From contig MAEX01000013.1 in assembly GCA_002013415.1 (NCBI GenBank), positions 93,639 to 157,638 on the forward strand: DNA of 64,000 nucleotides, read 5' to 3'. Positions 45,136 through 55,564 of this stretch are shown one piece after another (position 1 is the first letter of the stretch; each line of letters begins with the position of its first letter). Below the pieces are notes generated by a model that did not search any database, was not told the DNA's origin, and was given only the letters and a program-made list of their open reading frames with translations. A program made the position numbers and the translations under genes. Source of the DNA: Mycobacterium sp. D16Q14. Its GTDB lineage: Bacteria > Actinomycetota > Actinomycetes > Mycobacteriales > Mycobacteriaceae.

Positions 45136-46392
45136 TCACCGCAGGACGTAGCGGATCGGCAGGTGCTTGATACCGCCGACGAATATGGTCGACGTCCGCT
45201 CGACATTCCCGTCGATCTCGATGGACTCCAGCCGGGGGAGCAGTGCCGAGAAGAAGCTGTTGACCTCCATCCGGGCCAGTGCCGCTCCCAGGCAGAAGTG
45301 CACACCGAACCCGAATGCCAAGTGTTTGTTGGGGTCTCGTCCCAGGTCGAAGGTGAACGGATTGGCGAAGGTGTCCTCGTCCCGGTTACCCGATGGGTAG
45401 GACAGCAGCACCGACTCGCCTTCGGCGATGGGTACTCCGCGAATCTCGGTGTCGGCGGTCGCTGTTCGCATGAATTCCTTGACCGGTGTCACCCAGCGGA
45501 TCATCTCGTCGACCGCCAGGGGCATGAGCTCGGGGTTCTCGCGTAGTCGAGCGAGCTGGTCTGGATGCTGCAGAAGTGCTTCCAGCCCACCGGCAATCGT
45601 GGCACTGGTGGTGTCGTGTCCGGCGGTGGCGATGATCGTGTAGTACGACGCGATGTCGACATCGGAGAGCGGCTCACCATCGACCTTGGCGTTCGCGATG
45701 GTCGACGCCAGGTCACCGGTGGGGTTTTCGCGCCGGGATGCGGTGAGCCCGCTGAAGTATCCGAAGAAATCCAGCAGCGCCAGCAGCTGCTCCTCCGGAG
45801 TCGCACCGCGCTGGAATTCGGTGTCGTCGCCGCCGAACAGTTCCTGGGTGAGCTTGAGCATCCGGTCGAAATCCGATTCGGGAATGCCGAGCAGAGACAT
45901 GATGACGTAGAGGGGAAAATGCACGGCGACGTCCTGGGCGAAGTCGCAGCGTCCGCCGGCCTCCATCAGCTTGTTCACATATCTAGCGGCCAGCTCGTCG
46001 GTGCGGATTTTCATGTTCCGCATGGCCTTTGGTCGGAACCAGTCGGCCCCGATGGCGCGCAGAACGCGGTGTTTGGGGTCGTCGATGTGAACGAGGGTTT
46101 TGAGCTCGATCCCCATGGCGGCCTGCTTGTCCAGCTCGGCCTCCTGCTCGAGGTTCATCAGCAGGGGACGCGGTTCGTTGATCCAGAGCGTGTTGTCGCG
46201 CTCGACGTCCATGATGTCGTCGTGCTTGGTGACCGCCCAGAACGGTCGGTAGTTGTCGGTAACGACCTTCGCCACGGGTTGTTCACGCCGCAGCAGGGTC
46301 AGCGCGTCGTGCAGACGGGGCTCGTCTGCGTAAGCGGTCGGATCGGCCAAGAGTCGGCCGGCGTCTTCGATTTCGGATAGTGCAGTGGCCAT
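45136..46392 (-). CDS. Cytochrome P450
   Basis: A 418-aa bacterial class I P450. I-helix TAGHDTTSAT, ExxR motif (DEMIRWVTP) and haem-ligand loop FGFGVHFCLGAALARME are intact. Such enzymes need a ferredoxin and a reductase; no ferredoxin gene is adjacent, though a ferredoxin reductase lies at 31329. The subfamily and substrate are not assignable here. ATG 46392 is chosen because the N-terminal extension (VCRAHTPA) is unlikely. It converges on the thiolase-like gene with 9 bp between stops and lies 68 bp downstream of the DUF4442 gene. Confidence 0.92.
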   Translation of the reverse strand: MATALSEIEDAGRLLADPTAYADEPRLHDALTLLRREQPVAKVVTDNYRPFWAVTKHDDIMDVERDNTLWINEPRPLLMNLEQEAELDKQAAMGIELKTLVHIDDPKHRVLRAIGADWFRPKAMRNMKIRTDELAARYVNKLMEAGGRCDFAQDVAVHFPLYVIMSLLGIPESDFDRMLKLTQELFGGDDTEFQRGATPEEQLLALLDFFGYFSGLTASRRENPTGDLASTIANAKVDGEPLSDVDIASYYTIIATAGHDTTSATIAGGLEALLQHPDQLARLRENPELMPLAVDEMIRWVTPVKEFMRTATADTEIRGVPIAEGESVLLSYPSGNRDEDTFANPFTFDLGRDPNKHLAFGFGVHFCLGAALARMEVNSFFSALLPRLESIEIDGNVERTSTIFVGGIKHLPIRYVLR

Positions 46393-46460
46393 AGCCGGAG
46401 TGTGCGCGCGGCACACCATAGATTTGGCCCTAACGGCCGAATCTGGCCGCCGGATGCGGG

Positions 46461-46931
46461 CTAGGCGGGCGTCACCCAGGTGGTGATCTCTGCCTTCACC
46501 ACTTCCTTGCCGTCACGGTCGGTGATGCTGATCGGCACAACGACATCGGTGCCCTCGGTGATCGAGGCGAAGTCGAGGCCCTCCAGCTTGGCGACCGCGC
46601 GTAGCGAGGTGGTGGCCTTGCCGAGGTATTGCACATTCATCGCCTTGGGGATCCAGCGATGCGAGGACGGTGTGGTGGCCTCCATCAGCATCCCCATCGC
46701 GACCTCGGCCAGGTTGCACGCGGCGATCGCGTGGAAGGTCTTGAGGTGGTTGTAGACGAAGTACCACTTGGGAGCGGTCACCTCGCAGTAGCCCGGTTCC
46801 ATCCGGTGCACGTGCGGCACCACCGAGGCGAAGTAGGGGACACGGGCCATCATGGCGGCGGAGAACAGGGCGGAGCCGCCGGGCTTGTTCTGCAGACGCT
46901 GCCAGATCTTGTAGGTCGGAGATGCACTCAC
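46461..46931 (-). CDS. DUF4442 hotdog-fold protein
   Basis: A 156-aa protein of the DUF4442/PaaI-like hotdog family, commonly acyl-CoA thioesterase-related. The pattern HAIAACNLAEVAMGMLMEATTPSSHRWIPKAMNVQYLGKATTSLRAVAKLEG shows the central helix and beta sheet of the fold. GTG 46931 is chosen; the longer frame would swallow the palindrome at 46941-46956. It is upstream of the P450 on the same strand and may be cotranscribed. Substrate unknown. Confidence 0.82.
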   Translation of the reverse strand: MSASPTYKIWQRLQNKPGGSALFSAAMMARVPYFASVVPHVHRMEPGYCEVTAPKWYFVYNHLKTFHAIAACNLAEVAMGMLMEATTPSSHRWIPKAMNVQYLGKATTSLRAVAKLEGLDFASITEGTDVVVPISITDRDGKEVVKAEITTWVTPA

Positions 46932-46940
46932 GTCACGTAC

Positions 46941-46956
46941 CTTACTCGAAAGTAAG
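46941..46956. promoter_or_regulatory. Palindrome upstream of the DUF4442 gene
   Basis: A perfect inverted repeat CTTACT-CGAA-AGTAAG lies 10-25 nt before the GTG at 46931. Its size and spacing resemble a TetR-type operator. It would govern the DUF4442-P450 pair. Confidence 0.5.
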
Positions 46957-46991
46957 ATGACGTCGAACACGCACGTCAACCAGCTCCTCGA

Positions 46992-47657
46992 TCACGGCCA
47001 TAGCTGTGTGCGCTCCCATCCGTCGTCAGTGCGCTGATAGCCGATACGCAGGTGCGTGCGGTCGGGGGAGCCCTGCCAGAACTCCACCTGCGTTGGCTGC
47101 ACCGCATAGGACACCCACTCGATCGGAACCAGCGCGGGATCGTCCGCCAGCTTCCGATGGGCCTTCTCGATCTCTGCGTCGATTTCCGCCGCTTCGGTCA
47201 GCGGCTGGCTCTGCCGAAACGTCAGTGCCATCGCTCGGGATCCGATGGGCCTGCCCAGGAAGTCTTCAGCGCTTGCCTGCGCACCGTCGTCGACGACCGG
47301 GCCCGTCACCCGTATCTGCCGGACAGCCGCCGGCCAATGGAAAGTCAGTGCGCGGCCGGGTGAGCGGAGAGATCACGCCCCTTTTCGCTCATCGAGCTCG
47401 CCGCGAAATGCCAACCGCTCTCTTCGGCGGCCTTCAAAATCGGCACACGTGCGCGGCGCAGCCTGGGCATCGACCGTCGAGATCGCCATGGCGTGCGGCT
47501 CCGGTACGCCGGCCCGCGCCGCCTGCTCTATCCACTCGACGAACAACGGGAGCGGTTCGGCGGGAGCAGCGCTGATGTCAAACGGTGGGGCACTGCCGGA
47601 CGGGACGGGCAGTGCCCGCACAAATGAACGCCCTCCGTCGGCCTCCGACCAGCGCAC
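46992..47657 (-). pseudogene. Frameshifted PNPOx-like flavin oxidase
   Basis: Remnant of a pyridoxamine 5'-phosphate oxidase-like gene. The N-terminal frame (from 47657) reads PLPLFVEWIEQAARAGVPEPHAMAISTVDAQAAPR, then shifts near 47450. The next frame reads ILKAAEESGWHFAASSMSEKGRDLSAHPAA to a TGA near 47350. A further shift gives LTFHWPAAVRQIRVTGPVVDDG and the C-terminal frame ending VEFWQGSPDRTHLRIGYQRTDDGWERTQLWP, the PNPOx C-terminal signature. Two single-base indels suffice to restore one ORF of about 220 codons. Genuine decay or sequencing error cannot be separated here. Confidence 0.82.
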
Positions 47658-48030
47658 GTCCCAACCTCCTCGACGAATCTTGTACTAGCGTTCCAGACGT
47701 CTTCGGATTCGCAGGTCAAGGGCTGCCCGTTGGTGCTGCCGGGTGGGTACAGCAGGGATTTGGCCGCAGCCGCGGGATAAGGCATACTGTTCGGGTTGCC
47801 GTGAACCGGTTGCGACGCCCTTTGTGGCGCGCGAACGGAGGCGGCGAACTACAGCGCCCTTACGGGCGCGTCGGCCCGGTCCAAGCGACGAGAATTTTCG
47901 ACGCGGACGACTGCGCGCGAGGGCGACACGCCCGACCGCGGGGGTCGGTGAACTAAGACAGGTAAACAGCGGCGGTATCGGGTTGTGCGCTTCGGCGTGC
48001 TCCGGACCAGTGATAGTAGAGGTAGGAAGC
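47658..48030 (+). promoter_or_regulatory. S10 operon promoter and leader
   Basis: A 373-bp non-coding interval before rpsJ. A likely promoter is TTGGCC (47760-47765) with a -10 of CATACT (47783-47788), 17 bp apart, in the context GGATAAGGCATACTGTT. The leader would be about 235 nt. It contains a GC-rich hairpin GCGCCC-TTAC-GGGCGC (47854-47869). No known L4-leader structure can be assigned by eye. Confidence 0.5.
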
Positions 48031-48336
48031 GTGGCGGGACAGAAGATCCGCATCAGGCTCAAGGCCTACGACCATGAGGCCATTGATGCCTCTGCGCGCA
48101 AGATTGTTGAGACGGTGACCCGTACCGGCGCGAGTGTCGTTGGACCTGTGCCGCTGCCAACCGAGAAGAACGTGTATTGCGTTATTCGGTCGCCGCACAA
48201 GTACAAGGATTCGCGCGAGCATTTCGAGATGCGCACCCACAAGCGGCTCATCGACATCCTCGACCCGACGCCCAAGACGGTTGACGCGCTTATGCGCATC
48301 GACCTGCCGGCCAGCGTCGACGTGAACATCCAGTAG
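48031..48336 (+). CDS. rpsJ: 30S ribosomal protein S10
   Basis: Full-length S10 (101 aa), a 30S head protein that also acts with NusB in antitermination. Blocks [51 protein letters not shown] and the C-terminal [15 protein letters not shown] are standard. GTG 48031 is preceded by GGTAGGAAG. First gene of the S10 operon. Confidence 0.98.
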
Positions 48337-48350
48337 GAGAACCAGAAACC

Positions 48351-49004
48351 ATGGCAAGAAAAGGAATTCTGGGCACCAAGCTGGGTATGACACAGGTGTT
48401 CGACGACAACAACCGGGTTGTCCCGGTGACCGTCGTCAAGGCCGGACCCAATGTGGTGACCCGCATCCGCACCCAGGAGCAGGACGGCTACAGCGCCATC
48501 CAGCTCGCATTCGGTGAGATCAGTCCGCGCAAGGTGACCAAGCCGGTCACCGGTCAGTTCAGTGCTGCGGGTATCAACCCCCGTCGCCACCTGGCCGAGC
48601 TGCGCCTGGACGACGAGGCTGCTGCCGCCGAGTACGAGGTCGGCCAGGAGCTGACGGCCGAGATCTTCAGTGACGGCGCCTATGTCGACGTCACCGGAAC
48701 CTCGAAGGGCAAGGGCTTCGCCGGAACCATGAAGCGTCACGGCTTCAGCGGTCAGGGCGCCAGCCACGGTGCACAGGCCGTGCACCGTCGTCCCGGCTCG
48801 ATCGGTGGCTGCGCCACCCCGGGTCGTGTCTTCAAGGGCACGCGGATGTCCGGACGTATGGGTAGCGATCGCGTCACCACACAGAACCTGGTGGTGCACA
48901 AGGTTGATGCTGAGAACGGCGTACTGCTGATCAAGGGTGCCATCCCCGGACGTAAGGGTGGCCTGGTTGTGGTCCGCACCGCTGTCAAGCGAGGTGAGAA
49001 GTGA
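48351..49004 (+). CDS. rplC: 50S ribosomal protein L3
   Basis: Full-length L3 (217 aa), an early 23S rRNA-binding protein near the peptidyl-transferase centre. Blocks [30 protein letters not shown], and the loop [23 protein letters not shown] are present. Stop overlaps the GTG of rplD (GTGA). Confidence 0.98.
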   Translation: MARKGILGTKLGMTQVFDDNNRVVPVTVVKAGPNVVTRIRTQEQDGYSAIQLAFGEISPRKVTKPVTGQFSAAGINPRRHLAELRLDDEAAAAEYEVGQELTAEIFSDGAYVDVTGTSKGKGFAGTMKRHGFSGQGASHGAQAVHRRPGSIGGCATPGRVFKGTRMSGRMGSDRVTTQNLVVHKVDAENGVLLIKGAIPGRKGGLVVVRTAVKRGEK

Positions 49005-49651
49005 GCACTTTGAAGATTGACGTCAAGGCTCCGGGTGGCAAGACGGACGGCTCCATCGAGCTGCCGGCCGAATTGTTCGACGCCCCAGCCAATATCGCGC
49101 TGCTGCACCAGGTGGTGACCGCTCAGCTGGCCGCAGGCCGTCAGGGCACCCACTCCACCAAGACGCGTGGTCTGGTGTCCGGTGGCGGCAAGAAGCCGTA
49201 CCGGCAGAAGGGAACCGGCCGTGCCCGTCAGGGTTCGACCCGCGCTCCGCAGTTCGCCGGTGGTGGCGTTGTCCACGGCCCGCAGCCGCGTGACTACAGC
49301 CAGCGGACGCCCAAGAAGATGATCGCCGCCGCCCTGCGCGGTGCGCTGTCTGACCGGGCTCGCAACGGCCGGATCCACGCCATCACCGAACTGGTTGCCG
49401 GGCAGGAGCCCTCGACCAAGAGCGCCAAGGCGTTCCTGGCCGAGATCACCGACCGCAAGCAGGTGCTGGTGGTGCTGGGCCGCGACGATCTGACTTCGGT
49501 CAAGAGCGTCCGGAACCTGCCGAACGTGCATGTGCTGGCCTACGACCAGCTCAACACCTATGACGTGCTGAAGGCCGATGACCTGGTGTTCAGCGTCGAG
49601 GCCCTCAACGGCTTCATCAACGCCAAGAAGAAAGAGGAGGTGTCGGCCTGA
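49001..49651 (+). CDS. rplD: 50S ribosomal protein L4
   Basis: Full-length L4 (216 aa). The extended loop [41 protein letters not shown] lines the peptide exit tunnel and is the site of macrolide-related changes; it looks normal here. GTG start overlaps the rplC stop, and the rplW ATG overlaps its TGA. In some bacteria L4 represses the operon. Confidence 0.98.
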   Translation: MSTLKIDVKAPGGKTDGSIELPAELFDAPANIALLHQVVTAQLAAGRQGTHSTKTRGLVSGGGKKPYRQKGTGRARQGSTRAPQFAGGGVVHGPQPRDYSQRTPKKMIAAALRGALSDRARNGRIHAITELVAGQEPSTKSAKAFLAEITDRKQVLVVLGRDDLTSVKSVRNLPNVHVLAYDQLNTYDVLKADDLVFSVEALNGFINAKKKEEVSA

Positions 49652-49953
49652 TGGCAACCATCGCTGACCCCCGCGACATCATCCTGGCCCCGGTGATCTC
49701 GGAGAAGTCGTACTCGTTGATCGAAGACAACGTGTACACCTTCGTTGTCCACCCGGACTCGAACAAGACGCAGATCAAGATCGCTATCGAGCAGATCTTC
49801 AGCGTCAAGGTCTCCTCGGTGAACACCGCCAACCGGCAGGGCAAGCGCAAGCGCACCCGCACCGGTTTCGGACAGCGCAAGAGCACCAAGCGCGCCATCG
49901 TCACCCTGGCACCGGGCAGCAAGCCGATCGACCTGTTTGGAGCCCCCGCGTAG
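49651..49953 (+). CDS. rplW: 50S ribosomal protein L23
   Basis: Full-length L23 (100 aa), located at the tunnel exit and a docking site for SRP and trigger factor. Blocks [41 protein letters not shown] and [16 protein letters not shown] are typical. ATG overlaps the rplD stop. Confidence 0.98.
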   Translation: MATIADPRDIILAPVISEKSYSLIEDNVYTFVVHPDSNKTQIKIAIEQIFSVKVSSVNTANRQGKRKRTRTGFGQRKSTKRAIVTLAPGSKPIDLFGAPA

Positions 49954-49979
49954 TCGGGGAGTAGAGGACTAGAGAAGAC

Positions 49980-50816
49980 ATGGCTATTCGCAAGTACAAG
50001 CCGACGACCCCCGGTCGCCGCGGCTCGAGCGTCGCCGATTTCTCGGAGATCACTCGCTCGACTCCCGAGAAGTCGCTGGTTCGCCCGCTGCACGGCACCG
50101 GTGGTCGTAACGCCCACGGCCGCATCACCACTCGTCACAAGGGTGGCGGCCACAAGCGTGCCTACCGGCTGATTGATTTCCGTCGCCACGACAAGGACGG
50201 CGTCAACGCCAAGGTTGCGCACATCGAGTACGACCCCAACCGCACCGCGCGCATCGCTCTGCTGCACTTCCTGGATGGCGAGAAGCGCTACATCATCGCG
50301 CCGGTCGGGCTTTCGCAGGGTGACGTGGTGGAGTCGGGCGCCAACGCCGACATCAAGCCGGGCAACAACCTGCCGTTGCGCAACATCCCGACGGGTACCA
50401 CCGTGCACGCCGTCGAGCTGCGTCCCGGCGGTGGAGCCAAGATGGCCCGCTCTGCCGGTGCCGGTATCCAGCTGCTGGGCAAGGAAGGCGCTTACGCCTC
50501 CCTGCGTATGCCCAGCGGTGAGATCCGCCGCGTCGACGTGCGCTGCCGCGCCACCGTCGGTGAGGTCGGCAACGCCGAGCAGGGCAACATCAACTGGGGT
50601 AAGGCCGGCCGTATGCGGTGGAAGGGCAAGCGCCCGACCGTCCGTGGTGTCGTGATGAACCCGGTCGACCACCCGCACGGTGGTGGTGAAGGTAAGACCT
50701 CCGGTGGTCGTCACCCGGTGAGCCCGTGGGGCAAGCCCGAAGGCCGCACCCGCAAGCCGAACAAGGCGAGCGACAAGCTCATCGTCCGTCGCCGGCGCAC
50801 CGGCAAGAAGCGCTAG
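49980..50816 (+). CDS. rplB: 50S ribosomal protein L2
   Basis: Full-length L2 (278 aa), needed for subunit joining and peptidyl transfer. The conserved [18 protein letters not shown] block with the important His is intact, as is [23 protein letters not shown]. It starts 26 bp after rplW, and rpsS follows after 9 bp. Confidence 0.98.
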   Translation: MAIRKYKPTTPGRRGSSVADFSEITRSTPEKSLVRPLHGTGGRNAHGRITTRHKGGGHKRAYRLIDFRRHDKDGVNAKVAHIEYDPNRTARIALLHFLDGEKRYIIAPVGLSQGDVVESGANADIKPGNNLPLRNIPTGTTVHAVELRPGGGAKMARSAGAGIQLLGKEGAYASLRMPSGEIRRVDVRCRATVGEVGNAEQGNINWGKAGRMRWKGKRPTVRGVVMNPVDHPHGGGEGKTSGGRHPVSPWGKPEGRTRKPNKASDKLIVRRRRTGKKR

Positions 50817-50825
50817 GAGTAAGCG

Positions 50826-51106
50826 ATGCCACGCAGCCTTAAGAAGGGCCCGTTCATCGACGACCATCTGCTCAAGAAGGTCGACGTACAGAACGAGAAG
50901 AACACCAAGCAGGTCATCAAGACCTGGTCGCGTCGGTCGACCATCATCCCCGACTTCATTGGCCACACCTTCGCGGTGCATGACGGGCGCAAGCACGTTC
51001 CCGTCTTCGTCACCGAAGCGATGGTCGGTCACAAGCTGGGCGAGTTCGCCCCGACGCGGACCTTCAAGGGTCATATCAAGGACGACCGAAAGAGCAAGCG
51101 GCGCTA

Positions 51107-51107
<1 letters not shown>
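50826..51107 (+). CDS. rpsS: 30S ribosomal protein S19
   Basis: Full-length S19 (93 aa), forming a complex with S13 in the 30S head. [18 protein letters not shown] and [36 protein letters not shown] are the family blocks. TAA overlaps the rplV ATG by 1 bp. Confidence 0.98.
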
Positions 51108-52404
<1,297 letters not shown>

Positions 52405-52406
52405 AC

Positions 52407-52823
52407 ATGCTGATTCCCCGTAAGGTCAAGCACCGCAAGCAGCATCACCCGAAGAAGAAGGGCACCGCCTCGGGCGGTACCACTGTTGCCTTCGGTGACT
52501 ACGGCATTCAGGCGCTGGGCCATGCATACATCACGAACCGGCAGATCGAGTCCGCTCGTATCGCCATCAACCGGCACATCAAGCGTGGCGGCAAGGTCTG
52601 GATCAACATCTTCCCCGACCGCCCGCTGACCAAGAAGCCAGCCGAAACCCGCATGGGTTCCGGTAAGGGTTCGCCGGAGTGGTGGGTTGCGAACGTCAAG
52701 CCCGGTCGTGTGCTGTTCGAGTTGAGCTACCCGAACGAGGAGACCGCGCGCGAAGCATTGACGCGCGCGATCCACAAGCTGCCGATCAAGGCGCGCATCA
52801 TCACACGAGAGGAGCAGTTCTGA
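52407..52823 (+). CDS. rplP: 50S ribosomal protein L16
   Basis: Full-length L16 (138 aa), close to the A site and needed for tRNA binding. [45 protein letters not shown] and [19 protein letters not shown] are the family blocks. TGA overlaps the rpmC ATG. Confidence 0.98.
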   Translation: MLIPRKVKHRKQHHPKKKGTASGGTTVAFGDYGIQALGHAYITNRQIESARIAINRHIKRGGKVWINIFPDRPLTKKPAETRMGSGKGSPEWWVANVKPGRVLFELSYPNEETAREALTRAIHKLPIKARIITREEQF

Positions 52824-53059
52824 TGGCAGTGGGAATTTCCGCTGGCGAACTGCGGGAAAGCAACGAGGACGAGCTGATCACCAAGCTGCGTGAGTCCAAG
52901 GAAGAGCTGTTCAATCTGCGCTTCCAGATGGCCACCGGTCAGCTCGCCAACAACCGTCGGCTGCGTGCGGTGCGCCAGGAGATCGCGCGCATCTACACGG
53001 TAATGCGTGAGCGCGAGCTCGGATTGGCCGCAGGACCCGATAGCGAGGACAGCAAGTGA
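52823..53059 (+). CDS. rpmC: 50S ribosomal protein L29
   Basis: Full-length L29 (78 aa), at the tunnel exit beside L23. [57 protein letters not shown] is the complete helical hairpin. ATG 52823 is chosen because of the 1-bp overlap with the rplP stop. GTGA overlap with rpsQ follows. Confidence 0.97.
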   Translation: MAVGISAGELRESNEDELITKLRESKEELFNLRFQMATGQLANNRRLRAVRQEIARIYTVMRERELGLAAGPDSEDSK

Positions 53060-53361
53060 GCGAGACCAAGAAGGCCGCCGGGCCTAAGCACACCCCGGCC
53101 ACCGAGCAGCCGCGTGGGCGTCGTAAGACCGCCATCGGTTATGTCGTCTCGGACAAGATGCAGAAGACCATCGTGGTCGAGCTCGAGTCCCGTGCACGGC
53201 ACGCCCTGTACGGCAAGATCATCCGCACCACGTCGAAGGTCAAGGCCCACGATGAGAACGGTGACGCCGGTGTCGGCGACCGCGTCTCGCTGATGGAGAC
53301 TCGTCCGACGTCGGCCACCAAGCGGTGGCGCCTGGTCGAGGTTCTCGAAAAGGCCAAGTAA
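53056..53361 (+). CDS. rpsQ: 30S ribosomal protein S17
   Basis: Full-length S17 (101 aa), a primary 16S rRNA binder. The core [47 protein letters not shown] is standard, with a short Lys/Pro-rich N-terminal extension. It is the last gene before the S10 operon is interrupted; a terminator follows within 12 nt. Confidence 0.98.
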   Translation: MSETKKAAGPKHTPATEQPRGRRKTAIGYVVSDKMQKTIVVELESRARHALYGKIIRTTSKVKAHDENGDAGVGDRVSLMETRPTSATKRWRLVEVLEKAK

Positions 53362-53369
53362 ACAGATAC

Positions 53370-53410
53370 GCAAAAAGCGCGCCGTTCCCGAAAGGGGCGG
53401 TGCGCTTTTG
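53370..53410 (+). terminator. Terminator after rpsQ
   Basis: A stem built from CAAAAAGCGC and GCGCTTTTG arms, with an inner GCCGTTCCC/GGGGCGGT pairing around GAAA, begins 9 nt after the rpsQ stop and ends in TTTTG. It closes the first half of the S10/spc ribosomal set. Confidence 0.88.
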
Positions 53411-53508
53411 CTTTGGGGGAGTGTCAGCCCCGTGCATTGCGCCGAGTGCATACCGCACGCAGGTGAATCCGGCGATTTGTCTGCGTGCGGTATGCACTCG
53501 ATGAGCGT

Positions 53509-54360
53509 CTAGCGGCGCAGGAAGTCCACGACGGTCTGCTCGAAGGCCTGCTTGGCTTCGATCATCACCCAGTGGCCGCTGTTGGGGAAGATATGCAGTT
53601 CGGCATTGGGGATGAGTCGCATCGGCACGATCGCCATGTCCGGCGGGCTGACTCTGTCATCGCGGCCCCAGGTGAGCAGGGTCGGGCACTTGATCTTGTG
53701 CATCATCGCCCAGTACGGCGCGATATCGGCGTTCGCGAGGAACTGCTGTTGCATCGCGAAGGCTTTGGAGCCGTACATCAGCTGCGCGGTCTTATGCGCG
53801 TCCGGGTTGATCGCGGCTTCCCAACGCTCCTCGATGAGCTCCTCGGTGACGACGGCGGGGTTCCACACCATCGAGTTGAGCCAGCGGACCAGCTTGTCGC
53901 GGTCGGGGTTGTCGGTGAACTCCTGCAGCAGGCGCAGGCCCTCGCTGGGGCTCGGGCTGAAGATGTTCGGTCCGACACCGCCGATGGTGACGAGCTTGGT
54001 GATGCGGTCGGGGTGCTTGATCGCCAGATTGATGCCGACGACCCCGCCCATCGAGTTTCCGACGATGGCGGCGGACTCGATACCGAGGCCGTCCATGAAC
54101 CGGATCACCGAGGCGCCGGCCGTCAGGACGGGGTGTCCCTGCACGGCATCGCTGACGCCGAACCCGGGAAACTCCAGGACGTAGGTATGGAAGTGCTTGG
54201 CGAAAACCTCGAGGTTCCCGCGGTAGTTGCGCCATCCCGTCACACCGGGGCCGGAGCCGTGCAGCAAGATCAGCGGCTCGCCCTCACCGGCCTCGTGATA
54301 GCGCAGCACGCCCTGATCGGTGGCCAGTTCTTTCTTGGTGCCCTCGTATGTCACGTCCAC
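53509..54360 (-). CDS. Meta-cleavage-product (C-C bond) hydrolase, HsaD/BphD-like
   Basis: A 283-aa alpha/beta-hydrolase of the C-C bond hydrolase group (BphD, HsaD). Oxyanion loop LILLHGSGPGVTGWRNYRGNLEVFAKHF, nucleophile elbow VGNSMGG, acid region LLTWGRDDRVSP and catalytic His in NSGHWVMIEAKQAFEQTVVDFL are all present. Such enzymes split ring-opened aromatic or steroid intermediates. A KstR-like box overlaps the promoter. Start choice: GTG at 54360 lies 6 nt after the -10 TACTCT (54372-54367), so a leaderless start is preferred over GTG 54363. It lies within the ribosomal gene interruption and is divergent from the cutinase. Confidence 0.85.
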   Translation of the reverse strand: MDVTYEGTKKELATDQGVLRYHEAGEGEPLILLHGSGPGVTGWRNYRGNLEVFAKHFHTYVLEFPGFGVSDAVQGHPVLTAGASVIRFMDGLGIESAAIVGNSMGGVVGINLAIKHPDRITKLVTIGGVGPNIFSPSPSEGLRLLQEFTDNPDRDKLVRWLNSMVWNPAVVTEELIEERWEAAINPDAHKTAQLMYGSKAFAMQQQFLANADIAPYWAMMHKIKCPTLLTWGRDDRVSPPDMAIVPMRLIPNAELHIFPNSGHWVMIEAKQAFEQTVVDFLRR

Positions 54361-54366
54361 CACACA

Positions 54367-54384
54367 AGAGTAGAACGTGTTTCA
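54367..54384 (-). promoter_or_regulatory. KstR-like box and -10 of the C-C hydrolase gene
   Basis: TAGAACGTGTTTCA (54371-54384) fits TnnAACnnGTTnnA at all eight fixed positions. On the minus strand the box runs straight into the -10 hexamer TACTCT (54372-54367). A repressor here would cover the promoter of a gene whose product fits ring cleavage in sterol breakdown. Confidence 0.6.
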
Positions 54385-54535
54385 GTTTCGGGTGACGGCG
54401 GTGCCCGCTGAGTGGGCAAGGCACACGCGGGGACTGCGCCATGTGGATTAGGTGCGAGTAAGGGGCCGGTAACAGTCGTTTTCGGATGCTGCCAACTTCT
54501 GTCAATGTGCGGGCAGACCTGTCTACGCTGGACGA

Positions 54536-55558
54536 ATGAACCGATACGTCAAGCGTGGGTCGGTCGGGGTTTCGATTTTCGCGGTGTCCGCGGCGGCCGC
54601 CGCGGTGCTCGCTACACACACGGAGAGCTCTCCAACCGCCCGCGCGGCGGGCTGTCCCGATGTGGATGTGTCCTTCGCGCGCGGGACCAACGACACACCC
54701 GGGCTCGGCGATGTCGGGAAGGCGGTCACCGACGAAATCGTCGATCGGCTCCCCGGTAAGAACGTCGAGATCTATGCGGTCAACTATCCGGCGAGCTTCG
54801 ACTGGGTCCGTGCCGGCGACGGAGCCAATGACATGAGCTTCCGCGTCCAAGAAGTGGCGCGGAACTGTCCGAACGCCCAGTTCGTGCTCGGGGGCTTTTC
54901 CCAGGGCGCGGCGGTCGTCGACGTGCTGTTCGGCAAGAACGGGACGGGCCTTACCTTCAATAGCCCGCTTCCGGCCGATCTTGAAAAGCGGGTCGCCGCA
55001 ATCGTATTGATCGGGAATCCCAAGAACTGGCAGGTTGCCGGCATGAATCTGGACCTGGAGATCAGGGATGACCAGCGCAGCAAGGTCATCGACATCTGCA
55101 ACCCTGGTGACGGGATCTGTGATCCGGCCGGCGGCGGCCTGGGGCCGCACATGCAGTACAAATCGGACGGGTCGGCCGAGCGTGCCGCCGATTTCGTCGC
55201 CAACCGCCTGACCGCCGTCGCTGCCAGCCGTAGCGCGGCGGCCGCTTCCAGCAGCAGCTCCACGAGTACTTCCGGCGCCCCGGCCTCAACGTCCAAGAGC
55301 GCCCAGCCGTTGAGCGGAACGACGACACCGCCCACCACGGCACCGTCGCTCACCTCGTCCGCTGCGCCGCAGCCTTCGTCGTCCACACCAAAGCCGGTGG
55401 CGGCGACACCGACGCGAAAGGCGCCGGCGTGGATGATGCCGGCGACCGACGGCCCGGCACCCGATGCTCCAGCGGCGGTGGCATCGACCAGCAGCATCCC
55501 TGCGCCCGATCCGGGTCGGCACGGCCCGCCGCCGGGTCCGGCATCCGGTGGTCAGTAA
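54536..55558 (+). CDS. Secreted cutinase-family esterase
   Basis: A 340-aa exported serine esterase of the cutinase family (Cut/Culp proteins). Signal peptide region SVGVSIFAVSAAAAAVLATHTES, then mature CPDVDVSFARGTNDTPGLGDVG. Catalytic Ser in FVLGGFSQGAAV, Asp in NPGDGICDP and His in LGPHMQY are visible, with paired Cys as expected. The last 110 residues are a Ser/Thr/Pro/Ala-rich tail, probably spanning or anchoring in the envelope. A -10-like TACGCT (54524-54529) ends 6 nt before ATG 54536. The substrate may be a lipid or ester at the cell surface. Confidence 0.92.
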   Translation: MNRYVKRGSVGVSIFAVSAAAAAVLATHTESSPTARAAGCPDVDVSFARGTNDTPGLGDVGKAVTDEIVDRLPGKNVEIYAVNYPASFDWVRAGDGANDMSFRVQEVARNCPNAQFVLGGFSQGAAVVDVLFGKNGTGLTFNSPLPADLEKRVAAIVLIGNPKNWQVAGMNLDLEIRDDQRSKVIDICNPGDGICDPAGGGLGPHMQYKSDGSAERAADFVANRLTAVAASRSAAAASSSSSTSTSGAPASTSKSAQPLSGTTTPPTTAPSLTSSAAPQPSSSTPKPVAATPTRKAPAWMMPATDGPAPDAPAAVASTSSIPAPDPGRHGPPPGPASGGQ

Positions 55559-55564
55559 GCCTGC

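Noticed and set aside
45565..46380. Plus-strand open frame opposite the P450
   Set aside because: Antisense to intact P450 motifs; no start signal.
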